Assembly: GCA_964629825.1 (NCBI GenBank)
Contig: CAZVUW010000104.1
Location: 1 to 11,129 of the forward strand
Direction of reading: 5' to 3'
Source: CAZVUW01 sp964629825
GTDB lineage: Bacteria; Actinomycetota; Nitriliruptoria; Euzebyales; Egibacteraceae
DNA length: 11,129 bases
In this document: piece after piece, positions 1-6,271 of the stretch
Numbering within the stretch: position 1 is the stretch's first letter
Layout: each line of letters begins with the position of its first letter
Position numbers and translations under genes: made by a program
The notes under the pieces: model-generated
The model's input: the letters and a program-made list of their open reading frames with translations, nothing else
Told to the model about the DNA's origin: nothing
The model's database searches: none

Positions 1-438
1 ATCGGCGTCATGTTCGGATCGCCGGAGACCACCCCAGGCGGTCGCGCGCTGAAGTTCTACAGCTCCGTGCGACTGGACGTCCGGCGCATCGAGTCGCTGA
101 AGGACGGCACCGACGTCGTGGGCAACCGTGTCCGCGTCAAGGTCGTCAAGAACAAGGTGGCCAGCCCCTTCCGCCAGGCCGAGTTCGACATCATGTACGG
201 CACCGGCATCTCGCGGGAGGGTTCGATCCTCGACATCGGCGTGGATGAGGGCATCGTCAAGAAGGCGGGCGCCTGGTACACGTACGAGGGCGAGCAGCTG
301 GGCCAGGGCCGTGAGAACGCCAAGGCCTTCCTCGCCGAGCACACCGACATCGCCGACGAGATCTACAAGCGCGTGACGGAGCGGCTCGGCCTGGTCCCGA
401 CCGACATCACCGGCGACGAGGCCCTGGGACAGGAGTGA
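1..438 (+). CDS. recA: RecA recombinase, C-terminal part (5' end outside window)
   Basis: Recombinase A forms filaments on single-stranded DNA, catalyses strand exchange and stimulates LexA self-cleavage. The window opens inside the gene; the reading frame is open from base 1, and the Met codon at 10 is internal. The visible 145 codons match the end of the RecA core (the region beginning GVMFGSPETTPGGRALKFY, then SVRLDVRRIESLKDG) and the C-terminal domain (FDIMYGTGISREGSILDIG, then GAWYTYEGEQLGQGRENA). The usual short acidic tail follows and ends in EALGQE. No intein interrupts the visible part. The TGA stop overlaps the GTG start of recX in a GTGA junction, so the two genes are translationally coupled. 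The promoter and any SOS box lie upstream of the window. The identity is certain; only the 5' end is unknown. Confidence 0.98.
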   Translation: MGVMFGSPETTPGGRALKFYSSVRLDVRRIESLKDGTDVVGNRVRVKVVKNKVASPFRQAEFDIMYGTGISREGSILDIGVDEGIVKKAGAWYTYEGEQLGQGRENAKAFLAEHTDIADEIYKRVTERLGLVPTDITGDEALGQE

Positions 439-989
439 CCGCGGCACGGTCGCAGGCCGGACCCGCTCCGCGTCGCTCGGAGCGGGTGGTGAGCATCACC
501 GCCGACGTGGACGAGGATGTCCGCAGGGCCCTGGCCTTCGTGCTGCGCGCCACCGACGCGCGACCCCAGACCGAGGCGGAGCTGCGCTCGAAGCTGCGTG
601 GGCGCGACTTCGACGAGTCCACCATCGACGAGGCTCTGCGCCACGCGCGGGCGCTGCGCGCCGTCGACGACGAGGCCTTCGCCCGGGCCTGGGTCGAGCA
701 GCGCGGGCTCGAGCGCGGGTACGGCGCGGCGCGGGTCCGCCAGGAGCTGCGTCGGCGCCAGGTGCCTGAGCCGCTGATCGAGGAGGCGCTGACGACGCTG
801 GAGACGCGCGATGATCACAGCGCCGCGGCGCACCTGGCGCGTCAGAGGCTGGCTCAGCTGCCGGCGACCCTGGCGCCCGAGGCGGTGGTGCGAAGGCTCA
901 CGGCCTATCTGGTGCGCCGCGGCCATCCGCCGGGGCTGGCCCAGCGGGTCGCGATAGAGGTCAGCGGCGTGGACCGAGACTGGGACTGA
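435..989 (+). CDS. recX: RecX, RecA-modulating regulatory protein
   Basis: RecX binds RecA filaments and limits RecA activity. The 184-residue protein has the three-helix repeats of the family: an arginine-rich first repeat (ALAFVLRATDARPQTEAEL), then FDESTIDEALRHARALRAVDDEAFARAWV, and later repeats with GYGAARVRQELRRRQVPEPL and the C-terminal RRLTAYLVRRGHPPG. Length and position straight after recA are typical. The assigned start is the GTG at 435, which overlaps the recA stop. An AGGAG at 431-435 lies too close to act as its own ribosome site, so the start would depend on coupling. Paired GTG codons at 486 and 489, behind GGAG at 479-482, are alternatives that would drop an unconserved 17-residue leader. 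The identity is secure and the start moderately so. Confidence 0.94.
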   Translation: MTAARSQAGPAPRRSERVVSITADVDEDVRRALAFVLRATDARPQTEAELRSKLRGRDFDESTIDEALRHARALRAVDDEAFARAWVEQRGLERGYGAARVRQELRRRQVPEPLIEEALTTLETRDDHSAAAHLARQRLAQLPATLAPEAVVRRLTAYLVRRGHPPGLAQRVAIEVSGVDRDWD

Positions 990-1021
990 TCTGCGCGGCT
1001 CAGCCGGCAGAGGAGGGGACC

Positions 1022-1381
1022 GTGGCCGAGAACGCGACGAGCGCCGTCAAGGGGCTGGCAGCCATCTGCTTCGACAGCGTCGACCCGCCGGCGCTGGCCC
1101 GCTTCTGGCAGCGCCTGCTGGGTGGTGACGTTGAGCTGTTCGAGGGGGGTCACGCCGAGCTCCAGGGCCCGACGGTGCGCCTCGACTTCCTGAAGGTGCC
1201 CGATCCCACCCCGGGCAAGAACCGCCTGCACGTCGACCTCGACTGCAGTGACTACGAACGCGCGATCCAGCACGCTCTGGACGCAGGCGCCACCCGTGCC
1301 GACGACGTGTATGTCGGCGACGGATGGCAGGTCCTGCGTGATCCCGAGGGCAACGAGTTCTGCATCCTGCGACCGCGCTGA
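1022..1381 (+). CDS. VOC-superfamily (glyoxalase-like domain) protein
   Basis: This 119-residue single-domain protein belongs to the vicinal oxygen chelate superfamily and resembles the actinobacterial 'glyoxalase-like domain' group. Both halves of the fold are visible: an N-terminal half with FDSVDPPALARFWQRLLGG and a C-terminal half ending in QVLRDPEGNEFCILRPR, the usual last strand. The positions that carry His or Glu metal ligands in true glyoxalases are not obviously filled, so catalysis by metal chelation is doubtful and the substrate is unknown. AGGAGGGG at 1011-1018 places the start at the GTG at 1022. It follows recX by 32 bases with no visible terminator and may be co-transcribed with it. 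It ends four bases before the convergent TipAS gene. The fold is secure and the role is not. Confidence 0.85.
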   Translation: MAENATSAVKGLAAICFDSVDPPALARFWQRLLGGDVELFEGGHAELQGPTVRLDFLKVPDPTPGKNRLHVDLDCSDYERAIQHALDAGATRADDVYVGDGWQVLRDPEGNEFCILRPR

Positions 1382-1385
1382 CGCA

Positions 1386-1790
1386 CTACAGCCGCGAGTC
1401 GGCGTAGACGTTCATGGCGTCGCGCAGGTACGTCACCAGGTCGTCGTTGCCCTGGCCTATGTTCGAGCGGAAGCGCTCGTCATCGACGTACATCTGGCCG
1501 AGGCCGCGGTACGCCTCGGCGGTGGGAGTCCAGAACAGGCTCACCACCTGGTAGTGCAGGTCGACCAGCTCCTGGACGCGCTGGTCGTCCACCGGGACGC
1601 CATCCGCCTGGAGCGGGGCCAGACCCGTGTGGACGCGGGCAAAGCCGGTGCGAGCCAGCTCTGCATCGTCCTTGGACCAGCTGCGCATGCGCTGCTTGGT
1701 GTCCTCGATCGTCTGGTCACCCCAGCGCTGACGCGCCTCGTCTTCGTATGGGTTCTCCTCGAACCCCGGTGGCATCTGCTCATCTGCCAT
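1386..1790 (-). CDS. Stand-alone TipAS antibiotic-recognition domain protein
   Basis: This 134-residue protein consists almost entirely of a TipAS domain, the all-helical thiopeptide-binding module known from the C-terminal half of the MerR-family regulator TipAL of Streptomyces. The family signature is visible: NPYEDEARQRWG near residues 13-24, then QRVQELVDLHYQVVSLFWTP, GLGQMYVDDERFRSNIG and a last helix LVTYLRDAMNVYAD. There is no MerR winged-helix domain and no room for one. The ATG at 1790 is chosen because GGAGGA lies 8 bases upstream on the minus strand (plus-strand 1798-1803); a longer reading from 1835 adds unconserved residues. The likely role is to bind or sequester a peptide or thiopeptide ligand, by analogy with free TipAS. 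The ligand is unknown. Its promoter looks like a MerR-type operator (separate entry). Confidence 0.88.
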   Translation of the reverse strand: MADEQMPPGFEENPYEDEARQRWGDQTIEDTKQRMRSWSKDDAELARTGFARVHTGLAPLQADGVPVDDQRVQELVDLHYQVVSLFWTPTAEAYRGLGQMYVDDERFRSNIGQGNDDLVTYLRDAMNVYADSRL

Positions 1791-1844
1791 CTGCAGCTCC
1801 TCCTTCGGTCGTCCTGCGGGCGCGCTGTCGCCCACCTGGATGCG

Positions 1845-1875
1845 ACGGTAGGGCCTGACGCAACGTGAGGGTCAA
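1845..1875 (-). promoter_or_regulatory. MerR-type promoter/operator of the TipAS gene
   Basis: Read on the minus strand, TTGACC (1875-1870) is followed after exactly 19 bases by TACCGT (1850-1845). The spacer is filled by an inverted repeat, CCTCACG-TTG-CGTCAGG on the minus strand (1870-1854), matching at 6 of 7 arm positions. An over-long 19-20 base spacer carrying a dyad is the hallmark of promoters activated by MerR-family proteins. The predicted start of transcription lies about 48 bases before the TipAS ATG at 1790. The dyad and spacing are seen directly; regulation by a MerR protein is inferred. Confidence 0.6.
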
Positions 1876-1993
1876 CCCCTTCCAGCGACTTTCTTCCGGG
1901 TCTGCGCGCGCGGCGGAGCCGGCGGGGGATTCGGTAGGCTGTTCGCGCCGGCCGTCGGGGCCGGCTGGCGCTGCTGTCGAGGAGGCTGAGGTC

Positions 1994-2266
1994 GTGACCG
2001 TCCTGCAGGCGTGGCTGTTGATCGGCATCCCCTGCCTCGTGCTGGGGATGGGCCTGTTCCTCGGCCGCTCGCTGCTGCGCAGCGCCCTCGGGTATCTGGT
2101 CCTCGGCGTCGGGTTCGCCGCGATGATGGTGTACGACCGGGCCTCGGGCGCCTTCTTCGGCGCGCTCATCGCTCTCGCCTATGCCGCCGGCCGCGGCGGC
2201 AGCGCCGACGTCGGTCCGGACCCGCTCAGCCAGACCGGTCATGAGGCGATCGAAGCGGGCGGCTGA
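1994..2266 (+). CDS. Small three-helix membrane protein, function unknown
   Basis: A 90-residue protein that I do not recognise. It has three hydrophobic segments: residues about 5-23 (AWLLIGIPCLVLGMGLFLG), 30-47 (SALGYLVLGVGFAAMMVY) and 52-67 (GAFFGALIALAYAAGR). A short polar, acidic tail ends in GHEAIEAGG. The GTG at 1994 is preceded by GGAGG at 1981-1985, 8 bases away, which fixes the start; an upstream reading to 1865 runs through promoter DNA and encodes unconserved residues. A TAGGCT hexamer at 1935-1940 could be a -10 element, but no -35 is visible. It lies in the same direction as miaB, 31 bases upstream of it. Nothing links it to tRNA modification beyond position. Confidence 0.72.
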   Translation: MTVLQAWLLIGIPCLVLGMGLFLGRSLLRSALGYLVLGVGFAAMMVYDRASGAFFGALIALAYAAGRGGSADVGPDPLSQTGHEAIEAGG

Positions 2267-2284
2267 GGTCCCGGCCCACCCGGC

Positions 2285-2300
2285 TATCCTCCATGGCGTG
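2285..2300 (+). promoter_or_regulatory. Probable leaderless promoter of the miaB operon
   Basis: TATCCT at 2285-2290 fits the actinobacterial TANNNT -10 element and ends exactly 7 bases before the GTG start of miaB at 2298. That spacing puts the first transcribed base at the start codon, as in leaderless mRNAs. There is no purine-rich ribosome site in the interval (CCATGGC) and no convincing -35. The out-of-frame ATG at 2293 is not a start for a long ORF. Confidence 0.5.
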
Positions 2301-3734
2301 AGCGCGCGCACCTATTACATACGCACCTATGGGTGCCAGATGAACGAGCACGACTCCGAGCGGGCCGCGGGGGTGCTAGAGACCATGGGCTATCGCCCTG
2401 CGGCCGATCCCGAGTCGGCCGATCTCGTGCTCTTCAACACGTGCGCGATCCGCGAGAACGCCGACAACAAGCTCTACGGGCAGCTGTCGGCCATGAAGCC
2501 GCTCACGCTCGCCGACCCCGGCAAGCGGATCGTCGTCGGCGGCTGCCTGGCGCAGAAGGACCAGGGCCAGCTCGCCGAGCGCGCGCCCTGGGTCGACGTC
2601 ATCTACGGCACCCACAACATGGGCGCCCTGCCCCAGCTGCTGGCTCGCGCGGACTCCGCGGAGCTTCCGGTGGTCGAGATCCTCGAGCACACGGAGATGT
2701 TCCCGTCGGCCCTCCCGGCCCGCCGCGAGGTCGCCCACCACGCCTGGGTGTCGATCTCGATCGGCTGCGACAACACCTGCACCTTCTGCATCGTGCCGCT
2801 GCTGCGCGGTCCCGAGCGCAGTCGGAAGATGGGCGACATCATCGCCGAGGTGCGCGCCCTCGTCGCCGACGGCGTCAGCGAGGTCAGCCTCCTCGGCCAG
2901 AACGTGAACTCCTACGGCCGCGATCTGATCCGGGCCGGCGAGGCGCCGGCCACGCGCGGACGGACGCTGTTCGCAGAGCTTCTGCACGCGCTGGGCGAGG
3001 TCGAGGGCCTTGAGCGCGTGCGCTACACCAGCCCGCACCCCAAGGACTTCACCTCCGACGTCTTCGCCGCGATGCGCGACGTCCCCAACGTCTGCGAGCA
3101 GCTGCACCTGCCGCTGCAGTCCGGCAGCGACCGGGTGCTGCGCCGCATGCAGCGCTCCTACCGGTCCACCCGGTTCCTGGACCTTGTCGCCGAGGCCAGG
3201 GAGACGATCCCGGGCGTGGCGATCTCCACCGACATCATCGTGGGCTTCCCCGGTGAGACGGAGGAGGACTTCGAGGCCACGCTCGAGGTGACCCGCGCGG
3301 CGGCGTTCGACTCGGCCTTCACGTTCGAGTACTCGAAGCGCCCGGGGACCGCCGCCGTCGAGCTGGACGGGCACCTCGACCCCGTCATCGTCAACGAGCG
3401 CTACCAGCGCCTGGCGGCCCTGACCCGGGAGCTGTCGGCCGCCTCCAACGCGCGCCAGGTCGGCACGGTCCAGGAGCTCCTCATCGAGGGGCCGTCCAAG
3501 ACCGATCCCCAGCGGGTGTCGGGCCGGACACGGACCAACCGCCTGGTGCACGTGCCCGCCCACCCGAGCGCGACGCCGGGTGCGCTGGTGAACGCGCGGC
3601 TGACCGAGGCCGCCTCCCACTACCTGCTGGGCGAGGTCACCGAGGACCCGTGCGATCCGCCCGTACCAACCCCTCCGCCCGGCAGAGACGTCCGCCAGCC
3701 GCTGGGCGTCGGCTCGGGCGCCATCCGGTCGTGA
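2298..3734 (+). CDS. miaB: tRNA-2-methylthio-N6-dimethylallyladenosine synthase (MiaB)
   Basis: MiaB is a radical-SAM methylthiotransferase that converts i6A37 of tRNA to ms2i6A, working after MiaA. The 478-residue protein has the complete architecture. An N-terminal UPF0004 domain carries the three cluster cysteines C13 (YGCQMN), C49 (NTCAIREN) and C83 (GGCLAQ). The radical-SAM core has C157, C161 and C164 (GCDNTCTFC) followed by VPLLRGPERSR. A TRAM RNA-binding domain spans about 389-448. A 30-residue Pro/Gly-rich tail follows and looks disordered. The GTG at 2298 is chosen because homology begins at SARTYYIRTYGCQMN and a -10 element lies 7 bases upstream; the frame is open back to 2181, but that extension is unconserved. 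The stop overlaps the next start (GTGA). It heads the five-gene operon. The identity is certain. Confidence 0.97.
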   Translation: MSARTYYIRTYGCQMNEHDSERAAGVLETMGYRPAADPESADLVLFNTCAIRENADNKLYGQLSAMKPLTLADPGKRIVVGGCLAQKDQGQLAERAPWVDVIYGTHNMGALPQLLARADSAELPVVEILEHTEMFPSALPARREVAHHAWVSISIGCDNTCTFCIVPLLRGPERSRKMGDIIAEVRALVADGVSEVSLLGQNVNSYGRDLIRAGEAPATRGRTLFAELLHALGEVEGLERVRYTSPHPKDFTSDVFAAMRDVPNVCEQLHLPLQSGSDRVLRRMQRSYRSTRFLDLVAEARETIPGVAISTDIIVGFPGETEEDFEATLEVTRAAAFDSAFTFEYSKRPGTAAVELDGHLDPVIVNERYQRLAALTRELSAASNARQVGTVQELLIEGPSKTDPQRVSGRTRTNRLVHVPAHPSATPGALVNARLTEAASHYLLGEVTEDPCDPPVPTPPPGRDVRQPLGVGSGAIRS

Positions 3735-4468
3735 TCGTCGCCGCGGCGATCCTGCCCACGGCGCCGCTGCTGGTCCCGGGGGCGAGCGCCACGCTGCCGG
3801 AGGGGGTCGACGCGGTCTGCGACGCGATCGACGCGGCGCTGGACCGGCTTCCGGACCACGACACCGCGGTCCTGATCGCAGCCGGCGCATCGGGCGGGGT
3901 GTACGACTCGGCTGCCGCGAGCCTCGCCGGGGTCGGCCTTCCGCAGATCGCGACCAAGGCCGCCGTCGACGCCGAGGTGGTGGAGGCGCTGAGCGGCAAG
4001 GTGCAGTACCCGGTCCAGCACAAGGAGCTCCTGCCGCTTGACCTCGCCGCCCTGACCCTGATCGTCGGCGACGACCGCCCGGTCGTCCCCCTGGAGGTCC
4101 CGGCCGGCGCCGCGTTCGACTCGCTGGTGGCGGTCGGCATGGGTCTGGCCGGCGCCCTCGAGAGCGTGGATCGGCGCGCGGTGGTCATCAGCGCGGGCGA
4201 GCTATCCGCAGGGCTGAACGAGCGCTCGCCGCTGTACGTCATCGACGGTGCCGCCGACTTCGACGCGCGGGTGCTGGACATCGTCGACTCGGGCCGCCTC
4301 GACGGGCTGAGCAGGCTCGGTCCCGACGAGGCGAGGCGGGTCGGCGCACGCGGCTGGGCCGCGATGGCCGTGCTGCACGGGGCGCTGGAGCGGGCGAGGA
4401 TCGGTCTCGTGCGGCGCCACTACTCGGCGCCTCGCGGGGTGGGATACCTCGTAGCGCACGGTGCCTGA
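3731..4468 (+). CDS. Class III extradiol dioxygenase subunit B-like protein, probably non-catalytic
   Basis: A 245-residue protein of the LigB-like group that actinobacteria commonly keep between miaB and miaA. The N-terminus (MIVAAAILPTAPLLVPG) corresponds to the first strand and loop of LigB-type dioxygenases. The strand at TAVLIAAGASGGVYD corresponds to the second metal-binding loop. In catalytic members these two loops supply His ligands (His12 and His61 in LigB); here both loops lack His. Any ring-cleaving activity is therefore doubtful. The GTG at 3731 is chosen: it overlaps the miaB stop by four bases and starts at the first conserved strand, whereas the upstream extension to 3650 is the miaB tail read in another frame. 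The 3' end overlaps miaA by eight bases. A role tied to tRNA modification is only a guess from position. Confidence 0.85.
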   Translation: MIVAAAILPTAPLLVPGASATLPEGVDAVCDAIDAALDRLPDHDTAVLIAAGASGGVYDSAAASLAGVGLPQIATKAAVDAEVVEALSGKVQYPVQHKELLPLDLAALTLIVGDDRPVVPLEVPAGAAFDSLVAVGMGLAGALESVDRRAVVISAGELSAGLNERSPLYVIDGAADFDARVLDIVDSGRLDGLSRLGPDEARRVGARGWAAMAVLHGALERARIGLVRRHYSAPRGVGYLVAHGA

Positions 4469-5432
4469 GGCGGACGCCGCCTCCCGGCCGGTCCTGGCGC
4501 TGATCGGCCCAACCGCGGCGGGCAAGTCCGAGCAGGCCATAGCGGCGGCCGAGCGCGTGCGGGCGGAGCTGGGCGTGGCGGTGGAGATCGTCGCGGTGGA
4601 CGCCTTCACGGTCTACCGGGGGATGGACATCGGCACCGCCAAGCCGGACGCCGAGCAGCGCCGCCGCGTGCCGCACCACTGCCTCGATCTGCTCGACCCC
4701 GACACCGACTGCACCGCGGAGTGGTTCCAGACCCAGGCCCGCAGCGCCATCGCCGACCTGCACGGGCGTGGCGTCCTGCCGCTGCTGGTAGGCGGGTCGG
4801 GGCTGTACTTCCGCACCGTCGTCGACCCCCTCGAGTTCCCTCCGACCGACCCCACGCTGCGCGGGCAGATCCTGAAGCGCCTGGGGGATGACCCGCCGGC
4901 CGCGCACGCCATCCTCGCGGCCGCGGACCCGGCCGGTGCCGCCAGGATCGACCCCTCCAACCTTCGGCGGACGGTCCGCGCGCTCGAGGTCATAGAGCTG
5001 ACCGGGCGCCCCTTCAGCGACTGGCGGCGCGCCTGGGACGACCACCGCTCCATCTACGACCTTCGAGTCGTCGGGGTGGACCTGCCGCGCGAGGAGCTGC
5101 ACGACCGCATCGAGCGCCGCGTTGACGCGATGATCGCGGAGGGGCTGATCGAGGAGTGCCGCGCCTTGCGGAAGCGCTGGCCCCGCATGTCGTTGACCGC
5201 CCGCCAGGCCATCGGCTACGGCGAGGTGCTCGACCACCTCGCCGGGCGGATCCCGCTGGGGGAGGCGGTCGAAGCGATCAAGGTCCGCACGCGGCGCTTC
5301 GCAGCTCGGCAGCTGCGCTGGTTCCGGGCGGACCCCCGCGTACAATGGACTGCTCACGAGGAAGTCCCCGCCGCCCTTGTCGAACACGCAGCCGCAGCGG
5401 CCGGTGGTGGCGGCGGATGGGGGGCCGCTTGA
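4461..5432 (+). CDS. miaA: tRNA dimethylallyltransferase (MiaA)
   Basis: MiaA transfers a dimethylallyl group from DMAPP to N6 of A37 in tRNAs that read UNN codons, making the substrate of MiaB. The 323-residue protein has the P-loop GPTAAGKS (16-23), the VYRGMDIGTAKP motif, PHHCLDLLDPD, the LLVGGSGLYFRTVVD loop, SNLRRTVRALEV, and the C-terminal TARQAIGYGEV and TRRFAARQLRWFRADPRVQW. One oddity is that the usual Asp-Ser just before the VYRGMDIG motif reads Asp-Ala (VDAFTVYRG). The tail is an Ala/Gly run (AAAAAGGGGGWGAA). GTG at 4461 is the only sensible start, eight bases inside the preceding gene, so it is translationally coupled. The stop overlaps the dapF start region. The identity is secure. 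Confidence 0.97.
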   Translation: MPEADAASRPVLALIGPTAAGKSEQAIAAAERVRAELGVAVEIVAVDAFTVYRGMDIGTAKPDAEQRRRVPHHCLDLLDPDTDCTAEWFQTQARSAIADLHGRGVLPLLVGGSGLYFRTVVDPLEFPPTDPTLRGQILKRLGDDPPAAHAILAAADPAGAARIDPSNLRRTVRALEVIELTGRPFSDWRRAWDDHRSIYDLRVVGVDLPREELHDRIERRVDAMIAEGLIEECRALRKRWPRMSLTARQAIGYGEVLDHLAGRIPLGEAVEAIKVRTRRFAARQLRWFRADPRVQWTAHEEVPAALVEHAAAAAGGGGGWGAA

Positions 5433-6271
5433 TCCAGTTCGTCAAGTCCCACGGAACCGGCAACGACTTCGTCCTGCTGCCGGACCTGAACGACGACCTC
5501 ACGCTTGACGCCGGCCTCACTCGGGCGCTCTGCGACCGCCGCAGGGGTGTCGGCGCCGACGGCGTCATCCGGATCGGGTCCGGTGGCGCCGACGCGGACG
5601 TCTTCATGGATTACCGCAACGCCGACGGCTCGCTGTCCGAGATGTGCGGCAACGGCATCCGCTGCGTCGCCAAGTGGGCCCTGGACCGCGGCGTGCGCTC
5701 CGGAGACCTGCTGCGGGTCGGCACCCGCTCCGGCGTCAAGCCGGTCGAGGTCATCGAGCGTCACTCCGACGGACGGGTCGCACAGATGCGGGTCGACATG
5801 GGTCCGCCGCTGTCGACCGGATCCGCGACGGTGCAGGTCGATGATGAGACCAGCGTCGAGGTGATCACGGTCTCGATGGGGAACCCTCACGCCGTCGTGC
5901 TCGTCGAGTCGGTCGCCGACGCACCCCTAGAGCTGTGGGGGCCCGCGATCGGGCGTTCCGAGCAGTTCCCCGAGGGCACCAACGTCGAGGTCATCGCGGT
6001 CGTGAACCGCGAGCTGGTCGAAGGGCGCATCCACGAGCGCGGCGTCGGCGAGACGCTCTCGTCTGGCAGCGGCTGCTCCGCCATGGCGGTCGCGGCCAAC
6101 CTGCTCGGTCTGGCCGACCGGGACGTGGAGGTGCGCGTCCCGGGCGGTGTCCTGAGGGTGTCCCTGACCGAGCCGGCCGTCCTCGTCACCGGCCCCGCCG
6201 TCGAGGTCGCAACCGGGACTCTGGACGAGCGCTGGCTGATGGAGGCCGCCGCTTTGGAGGTGATGGCTTGA
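5417..6271 (+). CDS. dapF: Diaminopimelate epimerase (DapF) with Ser at the second catalytic Cys position
   Basis: DapF interconverts LL- and meso-diaminopimelate for lysine and peptidoglycan synthesis, using two active-site cysteines as acid and base. The protein (284 residues from ATG 5417) has the N-terminal motif SHGTGNDFVLL, the first catalytic motif NADGSLSEMCGNGIRC (Cys77), MGNPHAVV, and HERGVGETLSSGSGCSAMA. In that last motif family members normally read ETxxCG[ST]G; here the Cys position is Ser216 (TCT) and a Cys appears only at 220. It may be an active variant, a weaker enzyme or a related racemase. The start is unsettled: ATG 5417 has GGTGG-like sequence upstream, but TTG 5429 overlaps the miaA stop as TTGA, like the hflX junction, and gives the canonical N-terminus MIQFVKSHGTGNDF. 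Fourth gene of the operon. Confidence 0.92.
   Translation: MGGRLIQFVKSHGTGNDFVLLPDLNDDLTLDAGLTRALCDRRRGVGADGVIRIGSGGADADVFMDYRNADGSLSEMCGNGIRCVAKWALDRGVRSGDLLRVGTRSGVKPVEVIERHSDGRVAQMRVDMGPPLSTGSATVQVDDETSVEVITVSMGNPHAVVLVESVADAPLELWGPAIGRSEQFPEGTNVEVIAVVNRELVEGRIHERGVGETLSSGSGCSAMAVAANLLGLADRDVEVRVPGGVLRVSLTEPAVLVTGPAVEVATGTLDERWLMEAAALEVMA
6256..6264 (+). promoter_or_regulatory. Near-perfect ribosome binding site deciding the hflX TTG start
   Basis: GGAGGTGAT is a nine-base match to the complement of the 16S rRNA 3' end. It sits inside the last codons of dapF, with GGAGG ending 7 bases before TTG 6268. It is the strongest ribosome site I noticed in the window and justifies the rare TTG start of hflX, which overlaps the dapF stop (TTGA). 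Confidence 0.8.

Noticed and set aside
2376..3890. 504-codon open frame on the minus strand opposite miaB
   Set aside because: It mirrors miaB exactly; long antisense frames are common in GC-rich genes with third-position GC bias. It shows no family motif and no ribosome site.
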